DNA of 64,000 nt from Hydractinia symbiolongicarpus (lineage: Eukaryota > Cnidaria > Hydrozoa > Anthoathecata > Hydractiniidae). The stretch covers positions 20,905,001 through 20,969,000 of the forward strand of contig NC_079885.1 of assembly GCF_029227915.1 (NCBI RefSeq), read 5' to 3'. Shown here piece by piece: positions 45,554 through 57,908 of the stretch (position 1 is the first letter of the stretch; each line of letters begins with the position of its first letter). Made by a program: the position numbers and the translations under genes. Below the pieces are notes generated by a model. It was given only the letters and a program-made list of their open reading frames with translations. It did not search any database and was not told where the DNA came from.

Positions 45554-48500
45554 TTATTTAGCTTTATAGGAAATGTTCTTAGATTCGAAATTATCATCTG
45601 GATCGAAAGCAGTGTTAGGAGCAAAAACATCAAGTGAAGTATAAGTTTCTCCATTCCAATTTGTTAACAGCACTTTACTTAATGGGTTTGGGAAAGATTC
45701 AGGACTTTCAATCAGCTCTAAATCACGATTGGAAGCATCCAGTCCTAGTGATTTTCTATTGAAAACCCTCTTTTTTTTTACACCCTGCACATCCTTGTTA
45801 ACTTGACGACAACACTTTGAGCAAAAGCACAATGACTTTGTACAAGCAACATCTCCTCCTAATTGATACTTTAAGTTTTCACACATCTCTAAGTTATATA
45901 TCTCACTAAATTGAAATTCAACATTTGAGACATCCATGAAATCCACATCGTCAAAATGTTTTAATTGCGAAGGCATCACACTATAGCAGTTCGTTCCTGC
46001 TTGTGTTAATTTCTGTTTTTCGTAATCCATAATTTTTTCATAATTGACTGCAGTTTCCTTTTTGTGTTTTTCTTTACATGATTCAATTTCTAGCACATTC
46101 GAAATCCACTTATCACATATTCTATGATATTTTGAAGTCAATTGCAATGGTACAGATGGTATATTATTGGTTAATGTTTTCCGGTCTATGTAGTCAGTAT
46201 GCGAATGTTGTTTCCTGCTGTCTGGTTCTGATGTACCTAATTCATAATTAAACCTTTGAAAATATAAATCACCAGCAAGTGTTTGTTGAACAATACAACA
46301 GGAAAGACATTTCACACTCTTGTCCAACTCTGATACTGCTAGTCCCACTAAAGGTTGGTTAATTCGTTGACGTATATTATTCAATGATAACTTCCAATTG
46401 TTGCAGTGTATTGTCCAGTCCCGGGGAGAAGACAACTACAGAAACAAAAATTTTGTGTATATATCATGCTAGGAATGAAGAAAAAATTATACGAAAAGTC
46501 TTACTGTTTATGAATTTTTGTTAGCATTAAAGATACTGTTGAAAAATATTATTAAGGCGTGAGTATACGAAAAAAATGTTTTTTTTTTGAAAATTTTTTT
46601 TTCAGTGATTAGATAGAAAAAGATTTGCTTCTTAAAATGGTGCAAAAATATTTTTAAAAAAATGTATTTCGGATAGATTATTATCCCCCAAAAATTTTTT
46701 TTTCATAAATTACTTTTTTGTTATGCGATAAAGAACAAATATTTGTTCACACGTAATCATCTTGGGTATTAATTTTTACTACTTAATTATGTTCAAGGTT
46801 ATAAATGATAGCCGACTCAAAGAGGAAAATGATTTTCGTATGTAGTTAAAAGATTCTTTTGAAGTTTTTCTCCTATTTCTCATAAGAATGTTTTCTTTTT
46901 CTTTTTTGTCTTCCGAAGTTGAATATAATATACTGTGAAAAACATGGCAAAACCAGTTTATAAGTTATCAGCGAATAAAAATGTCCTATCGTCATAAAGC
47001 TTTTATATCATCAAAAAGCTTTTATATCATCCAAAACAAAAATATTTGACTTGCCAGCTAAAAGAAGATTAAAGCAAAATGTTTCTACTGCCGATCGCCA
47101 AGCTAGCACTAGTCGAAAAGATTGTTGTTTCTAGAGTTTGTTTTTGTTTTACCCATACTCAACTACGTATAATTGCGGATGCGAGCGAACACGTGCAGCA
47201 TAAACAGAAGATGTGAAAAAAACCTATTAACAAAATGGTCATTACCATAGTAATCAATTATTATGCAGAAGTATAAGATTTCTGTAAGAAACCTAAAAGC
47301 TCTTTTTCACAGTGTTAAATTTTTAAGAGAGTATCACTTACGTTTTAAATCTCTTTTACAAAACTATAAAGAATGTGGGTTGGAGAGCACGCTTAGCGTG
47401 GAAGAGGAATGTTCGATCTAAAATAGCTCTTTTTTACTTCTTGAGAATGAGTAGAACGCGAGTTATGATGGGTTTTTTGACAATTAGAGGTTAAAAATTG
47501 TGAAAAAAAAATTTAATACTAAATAACTCCTAAAGTAAAAAACATTAAGAAAAAATTAAAAAAGCGTTTTTAGATCAATGTCTTGTGATCACAAAAAAGC
47601 AAACAGCAAACTTGAGAAATTAGTAGTTTTGTAAAAGAGATCGCATTTGTAGGAGAGGGGTCATTTTTTTTCGTGTCTATTAAACCTTCAAATTTTATTT
47701 TTTCTTAATAATTTTTATAGCATTATATAAGTAATCATATAGGCTTTCTAAAAATATATACATTAATATATCAAAATAAAGTTTTGGTGAATTAAAAGCA
47801 TTTTAAAATATCACACCTTTTTTGTATACTCACGCCTTTAAGAATTAATTTTTTAAGGACAAAGAAATAGTAATATCCAAAATTTTTCCTGTTGCGAACA
47901 AACTTATGACTTAAAGGAAAAAAAATATATATATAGGATTTCAAGTCAACAACATTGCAAAAGTTTTAACACTACTGTAAATGATCGATGATGCCCCTGG
48001 GAGCTTATTTGTCAAAATGGGTTTTGGGGGAGGGGACTTATTCGGGAGGAGGGGTTAAATGGGAGGGGGACTTTTAAAACTATGCAAAAATCTAGTGTGC
48101 TAAAAACAACGATTTTATTAAACACAACAAATCTTTCTAAAAGTATAATAGTAAAAACAAACACTAATCAATCTCAATACAATGGTTGGAAAGAGAAAAA
48201 GGGACTTGTTGTTCCAGCAAAGTATGTTGCTTTGACAGGGAGCAAGATATTCGGAAACATATTGTTCGACAAGTTAAAAAAAAAAGAAAAACATCCTAAC
48301 TTTGAATTGGATATTGTAACAACGAGTGTATTAATTACTTCAATAGTAGTATTTCCTCAGTCCCTGTTAACTATATTAAAATTACTGTGAATTCAAATAA
48401 GCCCTCATGGAGGCTTATTCGGGAGTGGGGGCTTATTTGTCAAAATTGGTTTGGTTTTGGGGGAGGGGGCTTATTCAGGAGGGGGGTTATTCGGGAGTGG

Positions 48501-51500
48501 GGGCTTAATCGATCATTTACGGTAAATTAAAATGGTAAATAAATTTATACCTCAAACAATTTTGAAAGCACAAAAAAACAAACAGCCTATCAAGATTTAA
48601 AGGTGTGGTCATCTCGTATCTACAGAAATGTAGATATAACTAAAAGCCCTATTCTTCATTGTGTTTATGCATAAAATAAAAAGTTACAGTCATAAAAAAA
48701 GGTACTCTTGAAATAAATATTTTTCCTAATTAATCCCACAAAAGACAAACATACCATCAATAATGGCTCCTTTACAGTTAACATTCTTGTATAACCCATT
48801 CCATGTTCATCTTGAATGATATTATTACAAATTTGCATGGAAACGGTTTCACTGTCCTGATAGCTTGCTACAGTAATCAATGCACTGTCATCTTGTAAGG
48901 ACATAATATCAATATGACGAGGGCAGTGCTTCATGTAGTGGTTTATTTTTAATACTGGAGTTTTTAAGAAGCGTTCATCATTAACAATTACTGACTGGTC
49001 AGATGTAACAAAATAGTGATGCAGATTCAGTGGACTCCTAGATATAGCTGGTGACAACTTCTCTACTCTGTTTAGATACTGGCAGGGAAGCTTTAAATGT
49101 TGTACGGTTTTTAGCTGTGGTGTCTGAAAAGTAAAAACTGCTTTATTCAAAGAAGCTTTATTACATACAAGTTCAAAATTATACACAATGCATTATTTAA
49201 TGAAACAAAAGAAATAGCAAGATAAGCTTTCAGCTTCACTAGCTGTAAAGTCTTATAGAAAAATCCACTACAAGTAAGTAGCTTCAAAACTTTATTGAAA
49301 TAATCTGTCCAAAGACTATAAAATATGATTTAATGCTTGTAAACAAAGATTTATATCCTAAATCAGGAAATGGATATTTAAAGACATCAAGTGTTCACTC
49401 CTTTAGTTTCTCAGATTTACAGAGTTCAGCTAAGGTCTTTCCATTGACCACTCCTAAAAAAATGCAGATTGTTTGGACTGATAAATGTTGCTGATCGCCT
49501 ACATTTCAATATGATATGTGAAATAGTTGCAAATTTCAGGGATGCAAAAAAAATCATAAAAAAAAAAAATCACACAAAAATTTAATGCAGAGATACCCAC
49601 TCTAAAATCATAGCCCATAATATCATTTTCAGTTACAACTAACATTGTCTCTTGACAATTTCCATATAAGCAGCTTTGCCACAGAACACTCTCTGCAAAT
49701 GAATCACTTTGAACTTTAACATTACTTGAATCTCCTGCAAAAAATATAAAAAAAAATATATGCACTATGAAGTCAATACTTGTTGAAGTCACAAAACTGA
49801 AACTTTTGTTATTTTATTTTCAGTGACATTTTACTAAACCTGACAAGAGAGATAGAATTAAACAGAAAAATAATACTGCAATTTGACTAAAAAGTACATC
49901 ACAAGAATCTTCTGACGTTTTTCAAGAAGTTATCTGGTTCAACAAAAAAAAAAAGAAATATACAATTGTAAGTTTGTAAGTTTTTTTTGTAATTTTTATC
50001 TCATTCCTTTAAATTTTGAAATACAATAACCCTGTTAGTCTGAAAAATAAAATGAGAAGTAACATTTCTAACCATGTTGCTTTTTAGCACAGTATATAAA
50101 TTCAACACAATCTAGAATTTCGTTTTTTACTACTTTAATTTAATTTTTGACTTGCTGGGTGGGGAAGTGGCTGGGTGAAGGGTCTCCTTAAGAGACAAGA
50201 GAGGAGTTGAACGTCCTCCACCATACCTTAGTTTAAAGGGGTGATCGTGGAAGTCCCATGAAATGCCACATAGTGATGGTGTCACTTTAAAAAACACCCA
50301 GTTCGGTCTGTGAACAGTTGGCGCTAGGAAGGGCATCCAGCTGTAAAACAATGCTAAAACGTTTTATTAATGGCCGTAAGAATAGTTGATCAGACAAACT
50401 GCGTAAACGGGGCTGGAACTCTAAGGAGTGAAGGTGTCGCGCACGGTAGGACAGATGTCAGGTGTGAGCATCGTCAGACCGTTACCCAGCTATCACATCA
50501 CAAGGTAGATAACACTAGGTTGAGGATGGCTAGTGTAAATGTTGGTACTCTGAGAAGGTAGAGCAGGTGAAGTAGTTGAAATGTTAGAACGTAGATCTGT
50601 TGATATGTGTTGTGTTCAGGAAGTCAGGTGGAGAGGAGCTTCAGTGAGATTTGTGGAAGGTAGGAGGGCAAGGTATAAGCTTTTTTGGATTGGTAATAGT
50701 GATGGATATGGAGGAGTTGGCATATTTGTTGCAGAGAAGTGGGTAGAAAAAGTAATAGATGTTATGCGTGTTATTAGTCGTATTATAGTGATAAAGTTTT
50801 TGATAGGTAATAGGATTGTCACTTTTCTGTCAGTTTATGCTCCACAGTGTGGACTCAGTGAGGAAGATAAAGATAAGTTTTATGATGAGTTAATAGCAGT
50901 CACATCAAAGTTTGGAGACACTGAACTTGTCATGGTGGGCGGCGACTTTAATGGTCATGTTGGGAAGTCATCTGAAGGTTATAGAGGTGTGCATGGAGGG
51001 CATGGATTTGGGAGCAGAAATAAGGAAGGGGAGAGATTGCTTGAGTTTGGAATGGCAACGGACATGGTGGTTTGCAACACATCATTCAGTAAGAGACAGA
51101 GTAGGCTGATAACATGAGTCAGGTGGTTGTAAGACACAGATAGATTACTTCCTGGTTAGAAAGTCAGACAAGAAAGTAGTGAAGGACGTGAAAGTTATAT
51201 CGGGGGAAGAGTGTGTTTCCCAGCATAGGTTGCTGGTTTGTGATATTATCTTGAAGAGTGTTAAAGAAGCCAAGGAAAAGTACAGGCCCCGTCGAAAAGT
51301 CTGGAAGCTGAAGGAAGAGATTGTAGCAAGACAATTTAGTGCAAAAGTTCAGAAGTTAGCCTACAATAGTCAATGTGATAGTGACAATGTTGAAAGTACT
51401 TGGACTACTTTGAAGAATTGTCTTCTAGAAGCTTCTGATGATACCTGTGGGTGGACGAAAGGACCAGCTAGACATAGACAGACCTGGTGGTGGAATAATG

Positions 51501-54500
51501 AGGTTGACCAGTGTATAAAGGAAAAGAGGAAACTTTGGAAAGAGTGGAAGTCAGGTGGTAGTAAAAATATTTACTTAGAAGATAAGCGCCGCGCTCGTAC
51601 AGCAGTGTATAAGGCAAAATCAGAAGCAGAGAGAAACAGATTTGCAGATGTGTTAAGAAGGGAAGACCAGCGCAATGAGGTATTCAAGATAGCAAAGCAA
51701 ATGAAGAAGACTAATCAAGATGTTGTAGGTGAGAAGTGTATACGTAATGATGAAGGTGTTTTGGCTAGCACAGAGGAGAAGAAAAGGGTAGCTTGGAAGA
51801 ATCATTATCAGAGGTTGCTTAACACTGAGTTTGATTGGGACGAGGATAATTTGTCTGTTGGTGATGTTGTAGAAGGGCCAGCTATGCAGATCAAGACAGA
51901 ATGGGTAGTGGAGGCTATTAGGAAATTGAAGATATTGAAGATATTGGAGTTGAGCTTATTACAAGTCTTGCTAACCAGATTATAAAGGATGGTGCTATTC
52001 CGAGTGAGTGGAAGTCGAGTGTAATAGTGAATTGTTTCAAGGGCAAGGGTGATGCATTAGAAAGGGGTAACTATAGAGGTTTGAAGTTGGTTGATCAAGT
52101 AATGAAAGTTATTGAAAGAGTGATTGATAAGTTACTTAGAGAACGAATTAATATAGATAAGATGCAATTTGGTTTTGTTCCAGGGCGTGGCACTACGGAT
52201 GCAATATTTTTGCTCAGACAGATTCAGGAAAAGTATTTAGGAAAGAGAAAGAATCTCTATTTTGCCTTTGTAGATTTAGAAAAAGCTTTTGATAGAGTTC
52301 CACGTAAAGTTATTTGGTGGGCTACGAGAAAATTAGGTGTGGATGAGTGGCTAGTTACAATGGTACAGTCTATGTACAGCAATGCTAGAAGTCGTGTCAG
52401 GATTAACAATTCACTTAGTGATGAATTTAGTGTAAATGTTGGTGTACATCAGGGTTCTGTACTTAGTCCTTTGTTGTTTATTCTAGTCTTAGAAGCGCTG
52501 TCGATGGAGTTCAGAACAGGTTGTCCATGGGAGCTAATGTATGCAGATGATTTGGTTCTCATAGCAGAGTCGATGGAAGAATTAGTTAAAAAGTTTGAGA
52601 AGTGGAAGAAAGGACTAGAAGAGAAAGGGCTAAAGGTAAACACAGCAAAGTCTAAAGTCATGATTAGTAGCATTGCAGCCAAGTGTGACCTTGTAGTTGG
52701 AAAGTGGCCTTGTGGAGTTTGCAGGAAAGGGGTTGGTAGTAACTCAATTTTTTGTCAGACTTGCAAGCATTGGGTACATAAGAGGTGCAGTAGTATTAGT
52801 GGAAGGTTAAGAGCTGACATACAGTTTGTATGCAAGCTTTGCAAAGGTGAGATTATAGAGAATGAAGTATTTCCAGCTTTAATGATGTACAACAGTGGCT
52901 CGTTAGAGATAGTTGAGAACTTCTGCTACTTAGGTGATATGTTGGGCAGTGAAGGGGGTATTGGTAGAAGTGTTACTTGCAGGATAGGTTCTGCTAGGAA
53001 AAAGTTCAGAGGGTTACTTCCTTTGTTGACTAGCAGAGTCCTGTCAATTGAGGGAAAAGGTAGGTTGTATGAGGCCTGTGTAAGAAGTGTTATGTTGTAA
53101 GGTAGTGAGACATGGGCAGTGAAGCAGGAAGATCTTGACCGTTTAGAAAGGAATGATATGAGAATGGTTAGGTGGATGTGTAACGCCAGTCTAAGAGACA
53201 GAAAGAGTTCAGATGAGCTATGAAGCAGGCTAAGTCTCCGTAGAATTAAAGATGTTATCCAGATAAGAAGATTGAACTGGCTGGGGCACTTGGAAAGAAT
53301 GGAGGAGGATAATTGGGTAAGAAAGTGTAGAGACTAGTTAGTTCCTGGGGCAAAGCCCAGAGGCAGACCGAGAAAGACTTGGCAGAAGGTTATAAGGACA
53401 GACTTGATACAGAGGAAGTTGAGTTTAGATCTAACACAGTCTAGATCAGATTGGAAGAGGGTCATTAATATACCCCGTCCAACCCATGCTAGCATGGAAA
53501 ACGGACGTTAAGCCGAGAATGATGATGATGATGATACCAATTAGAAATAATAAATGAAGCAAACAAACTGATGACTACAAAACAGAAAAGTTTCCCAGGG
53601 CCTTTTTAAGATTTTCGAAACTTACCAGGTATATACCATTTCTGGGAGACTCAGGTTTGTTATCCTAAAGATTTTTTGTTTCTGGAAAGTACGAAGTAAA
53701 TCAAAGTTTTTAAAAAATCTTTTTAGCTCTTTGTTTTTGTGAAGTAGAAATCAGGCAAGGTTAGGAATATCACTACATTATATCCAGTGCACTTTTCTGA
53801 ATATTTTAGGAGCAATGCAATGGTCAAACCCCGATAAAGTTTAGAACATTTGATATTTTATTGACAAACAGTTTTATTTAATTGAGTGTATGTTATACTT
53901 TAATGTAAAACCTTCGCAATTCAGCTAATTTGCTGAAGTTTTAAACGCTACAGACATAAATTGTTGTGGAAAATTTTTTTTGTTACTTCTCCCTAAGAAA
54001 ACAGTGTCAATTAAATATATACCATTAAAAGCAGTTACACTTCTGTCAGATGCAACAATCATTATCTCTTCATGACATGCTGGATTTACAACACTGGAAT
54101 GGATTAATCCATTAAAAGAGAACTCTAGAAATGTCCTGATTTCAACTGAGTCTTCTGAAATACACTAAATAGACAAAATAACAATAATATATGCACATCA
54201 GTTTTCACAACAAAATTGAGAAATTTAAAGAATTGAGAAATAAATGCCATTCTCCCTTCTCTAGTTACAAAATTAATGATCAGAAACAATTTATTGAAAT
54301 TCACCAGTGACTGATTCTTTCACTAGTCTATTGAGAGTGAAAGGACTAGACCAGTGGTCACCTGTAAAGCACTTGCCTAATAAAGTGCCTATGTGTAGGC
54401 GCCCTATTAGGCTGTAAAAAAGAGATCAAACTTCATGTTTTCATTATTCTGATAATTTGTGATGTAAACTTTGATTTGGATAAATTTGGATAAATTTGGA

Positions 54501-55522
54501 TGTTTTATAAATTTTTGTCATCACAATTGAAAACAATTTTTTTCATTTGTTTCTAAGTTGACCATCCAATTCAATTTTTTTTTTATAACTCAAATATGGC
54601 ACACCAATAATTACTTAAGGGCAGCGTAATTGAAGACAGAATAAAAAATACTTACTATGTCAAGTAAAGTGCAATGGTAATCTCCTCGCACATTTACGAT
54701 AAAATTGCTATCTCCAACAAAAGAAATCTCATTCACTCTGTAGTTAAGTTGTTTCACCGCCATTTCTTTTTCCTGCAACAAAATATTGTTTCCTGATGCT
54801 TTCTCATTTTCGGGAACAAATATTTCTTTTACAACAACATCACTTTGCATTACACCTGACAAACAAACCAAAAATAATCGACCAACACATTTTAACATTA
54901 CCAAACAGTTTCTTAAGCTACTGTTTTGTTCAAGATCAACAGCATCAAGAAATAAACTTTCATCAGTATATTCAAGTAAAATATTTTTCGGTATATCACT
55001 AATAAAATCCGATAAAATACCCATGTTTAGAGCATTATTGGTGTACCATTTTATCAAATTAGATGGCATGTTTTTTCGATACTGCAAAGAGTGATTGATG
55101 GCAGGGAGATTTCTGTTTAAGTATTTTTTTAAAGAATCTGACATCGGCATATTGGTAGTACATTGATGTAAGCTTTTGTGTAGCAAGTTGTGGTGGGAAC
55201 TTCGAAACCAACAATATTGTTTATGATAAACAGACTTTTTTGAAATAAGTGTCGGAAAATAACTGGTCCGAAGTATATCATTCAGATCTTTGCACAATGA
55301 GTTGTTTGGTGGACCAAGAGGCAATGTAGGATGATAAATGGTGAACTTGGAATGTGATATTTTATTTGGAATTGACTTTCGAGTAAATGAAGCAGCAGAA
55401 TTAAACTGATCAACAGATATATTTCCAATACAGTCTGTCCCAATACCAACACCCAATATCTTGTTTTCAAGTTTTGGCAAGGCATAGAGGTACATATCTG
55501 TTGTGCTTTTACTTTCACTCAT
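45554..55522 (-). CDS. TAF1C: TAF1C, RNA polymerase I SL1 complex subunit
   Basis: Subunit of SL1/TIF-IB, which recruits Pol I to rDNA promoters in the nucleolus. Five exons: 55522-54656, 54164-54023, 49734-49597, 49137-48755, 46435-45554; junctions keep phase and give 803 aa (human about 870). Evidence is collinear similarity to TAF1C: NVRGDYHCTLLDI matches the start of the beta-propeller, IMIVASDRSVTAF a propeller strand, VIVNDERFLKTPVLKINHY the DERLP segment, and QPLVGLAVSEL with QTLAGDLYFQRF the C-terminal region. The C-terminus is charged and contains a CxxC-rich patch (CSKCCRQ). Exon 2 uses acceptor ATTTAG at 54165 and exon 4 the GCAG at 49138; the more obvious downstream AGs break the frame. 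Introns 2 and 4 are stuffed with transposons. Start ATG 55522. Confidence 0.88.
46556..47836. mobile_element. 1.3-kb TIR element in TAF1C intron 4
   Basis: Ends GGCGTGAGTATACGAAAAA and, reverse-complemented from the right, GGCGTGAGTATACAAAAAAG. Interior is AT-rich without a transposase. Flanks are TTAA-like on the left and TTTAAG on the right, so the duplication cannot be fixed by eye. Confidence 0.65.
47975..48522. mobile_element. Tc1/mariner-type MITE with G-rich subterminal repeats
   Basis: Left end CTGTAAATGATCGATGATGC, right end reverse-complemented CCGTAAATGATCGATTAAGC, flanked by TA (47973-47974 and 48523-48524). Subterminal repeats GGAGGGGGCTTATTCGGGAG occur in both arms. The 102-codon ORF inside (48082-48390) has no recognisable homology. 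Confidence 0.7.
50150..53533 (+). mobile_element. RTE-type non-LTR retrotransposon, nearly full length but broken
   Basis: 5' untranslated part from about 50150 (a second copy of it is at 57723), endonuclease and reverse transcriptase, then a 3' end with a GATGATGATGATGAT tail at 53519-53533. Inserted antisense in TAF1C intron 2. Short satellite-like tails rather than poly(A) are usual for the RTE clade. The left boundary is approximate. Confidence 0.85.
50370..53520 (+). pseudogene. RTE polyprotein: APE endonuclease, reverse transcriptase, internal PHD-like zinc finger
   Basis: The endonuclease begins near 50520 (ASVNVGTLR) with MCCVQEVRWRG, SVYAPQCG and GGDFNGHVG, resembling the endonuclease domain known from craniofacial development protein 2. 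The reverse transcriptase follows: NYRGLKLV, FGFVPGRGTTDAIF, FVDLEKAFDRVPR, VHQGSVLSPLLF and the catalytic LMYADDLVL at about 52538. At 52705-52845 a Cys/His cluster (CGVC ... CQTCKHWVHKRC ... CKLC) looks like a PHD-type finger. The C-terminal region resumes at FCYLGDMLGSEGG and reaches GRPRKTW near 53360. In-frame stops (about 50559, 51115, 53098, 53221, 53335) and frameshifts mean it is inactive. Confidence 0.88.
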
Positions 55523-56039
55523 TTTGTAATACCGTCTTTTTTCTGATAGAAATAACAAATTTTCAGCTGCAGCTTTTAACCAATTGAATTATCTATCCCA
55601 TAATCTTTACTATATTCCAGAGTAACATCTATCACAAGCCTGCTTTGGAAGTGCTAATATTGCCCAAAAAGCTGAATATAAAGATAGACCAATTTAACTC
55701 ATTAAAACAATATTATACAAAGAGAAAGATTCTACACTTGCCATCAATACAAAAATAAATTTTAAAAAAACACTAAAATTGTTTTTGTCAGCCCTATATT
55801 TACAAAAGTGTAATAATTTTCCTTAAACAAAATAAAATGTCTTCCAGAAATGCACAGAAAAAAAGAGATGTTATGCTATGCTAGTACTCGAATAGGCAGT
55901 AATATATTTTTCTAGCATCAAAAAAAAGGATCTTCTTTTGTCTTTTTTGGAAAAAGGCGACTGGTTACGCATTGAAAGAAAAGATAGTCAAAAAATAAGG
56001 GGCCTGGGACAAGCAAATTAGTGTCATTACTTAGTATTA

Positions 56040-56255
56040 TTATAGAGATGGCATATCATATGCAACATAAATAAATCTGAAATTCTTTAAATCAGGAATA
56101 TCTTGAGAATAAAAAGAGCTTTTTAAAAAATTGAAGAAGACTTGTTAGCTAACTTTTTAAGCTTCGTAAGTCAAATATTTAAGAAGACTTGTTAACCAAC
56201 TTTAAGCTCTATAACAAAAGTCCAACATCATTTTATACCTCGGGTTCCCTTCAAA
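56040..56255. repeat. Dispersed repeat, copy 2
   Basis: Second copy of the repeat at 30640-30830, with an internal partial duplication of AAGAAGACTTGTTA. Confidence 0.55.
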
Positions 56256-56381
56256 GCTACCATCTATTTGCAAGGAAAAAACCATAGTATTACAACTTTT
56301 TATTTGATCAAAATATACTACTCAGGTATATATGTTCATTTTCCTAATGACAATTTATATAACTTACATAACTGGCAATAT

Positions 56382-56804
56382 CTATGAACGCAATAATTTA
56401 CAGACATCTTCGACATGTTGAACTGCTATTGCTGAAGTAATTGGATATGCATGTGATGCTAATAAAACACCAAATGGCAAATTGACTGCGATAATACCAA
56501 CCATATTAGCCTTTGATACAGCATAAACACTGTGCAAGTTACATTTACGAATTACAAGTTTTGTTGGTGCTGAGTTGATGTTTAATGTAAAGCCTTTAAC
56601 TAACAGTTCTGAATGCTTGTTATCATCATGTAGGCTATCAAAAATGTTTTTAAACTGTTCAAGCTGACCGCACGGGACATTTTCTAAGCAACCATATGTT
56701 TGTACAGTAATAAGATTCGATGTAAATAATAGTATTCCATCAATAATACTTTTAAATAATAGTTTCTCTTTCAAAAAAATTGCCCAATTGTCAGTTTTTT
56801 CCAT
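56382..56804 (-). CDS. Profilin, profilin-4-like
   Basis: Uninterrupted 140-aa frame from ATG 56804 to the stop at 56382. Length and layout fit profilin: an N-terminal helix with Trp (TDNWAIFLKEKLL), a central ILLFTSNLITVQTY strand pair, LLVKGFTLNIN, then RKCNLHSVYAVSK, GIIAVNLPFGVLLASHAYP and a C-terminal helix HVEDVCKLLRS. Alignment by eye is better with vertebrate profilin-4, a divergent testis-type profilin with weak actin binding, than with canonical profilins. Role: possibly actin or phosphoinositide binding in cilia or sperm (inference). It lies 860 bp upstream of TAF1C in the same orientation. A possible acceptor just before the ATG (CTTGTCAG) suggests a 5' untranslated exon further up. 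Family call is moderate because it rests on overall pattern. Confidence 0.6.
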   Translation of the reverse strand: MEKTDNWAIFLKEKLLFKSIIDGILLFTSNLITVQTYGCLENVPCGQLEQFKNIFDSLHDDNKHSELLVKGFTLNINSAPTKLVIRKCNLHSVYAVSKANMVGIIAVNLPFGVLLASHAYPITSAIAVQHVEDVCKLLRS

Positions 56805-57156
56805 TACATACAGAACTGACAAGCAAAGAAACCAATAACAACTTTATATTGTGCCTACATGGAAAGTTTGACTGTTTAGTAAAAAAATGTCATTATTTAG
56901 TACACAAGTGTTAAGCAAGACATGCCACAACCAGGGTTGGTGGATGGGAATTTCCAGCACCACTTAAATCTCAAAAACCACGAAAAGGCATGGTGTGGTT
57001 GTGACATATAACAGTTAGTGCTAAGAAGCAAAAAAGACTTAAAGGAAAGGCAAATACAGTAACGCCTGAATGTAATGTTACATGTAATGAAATCTTTATG
57101 TGGGTGCTTAAATACGCGGTGAGAAAACAAGAAAATGTGATGTAATTTCCTTTGTC

Positions 57157-57410
57157 CTAGATAGATAGATGTATATTTTCTACATGACTAGCCTCACAAA
57201 TATCAAGGTATACACCCTGTCTATTATTTCAAGGAGGGGCCATAGCTTAGGGTCCGCGCTCCACTAGACAACTGCTGTCAACATCCACCGGCCCACACAA
57301 CTTGGGTTAACCCAGGGTTATTCCTCGACGTTGAACTGCCGCCAAGGAGAATCAAACCCCGATCTCCCACACAAAGTGCGAGAGTTATAACCACTAAACT
57401 ATGGCGCCTA
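57157..57410 (-). repeat. SINE family 3 copy with tRNA-like head
   Basis: Read on minus: AGGCGCCATAGTTTAGTGGT, then TATAACTCTCGCAC (A box region), GGGGTTTGATTCTCC (B box), a body, and the tail ATTTGTGAGG ... CATGTAGAAAATATACATCT. This is the clearest tRNA relationship among the family 3 copies. A tail fragment recurs at 57680-57722. Confidence 0.7.
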
Positions 57411-57722
57411 ACAGCTAGCGCCAGCTTGCTAGCCAGTAGGTCGTGTTAAAATTATAAACAGAAATTATTCTTTGTCAGGAAATTATTTTCAAATGTAAAA
57501 ATTATATATGGTATTTTTTCCCAAAACAAAATTTTCCTGTTATTATTGAAAGTTGTTTTGATTAAACCAAAAAGATAAATACAAGTTAAGGTTACTTAAC
57601 TTAAGTTAATTGTATAAGTATATATACCATTAATGTCCTGTGGTTGCTATTTTGTACAGTACCACCTGAATGTAATAGATAGATAGATGTGCATATTTTA
57701 CATGGCTAGCCTCACAAATATC

Positions 57723-57908
57723 GACAAGAGAGGAGTTGAACGTCCTCCACCATACCTTAGTTTAAAGGGCGATCGTGGAAGTCCCATGAAATGCCACATA
57801 GTGATTGTGTCACTTTAAAAAAAAACCAGTCCGGTCTGTGAACGGTTGGCACTAGCAAGGGCATCCAGCTGTAAAACAATACCAAAACTCTTTATTAATG
57901 GCCAAAGA
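57723..57908 (+). mobile_element. RTE 5' UTR fragment
   Basis: Nearly identical to 50200-50390 (GACAAGAGAGGAGTTGAACG ... GGGCATCCAGCTGTAAAACA). Ends at GTTGATCA, where an inverted RTE 3' end begins. Confidence 0.85.

Noticed and set aside
48082-48390. 102-codon ORF inside the MITE
   Set aside because: No homology, Asn/Ser/Lys-rich chance frame within a short TIR element.
49393-49455. Possible small TAF1C exon (VVNGKTLAELCKSEKLKE)
   Set aside because: No donor keeps the frame with the next exon. Exon 3 joins exon 4 in phase via the GCAG acceptor at 49138, and lengths then agree with TAF1C.
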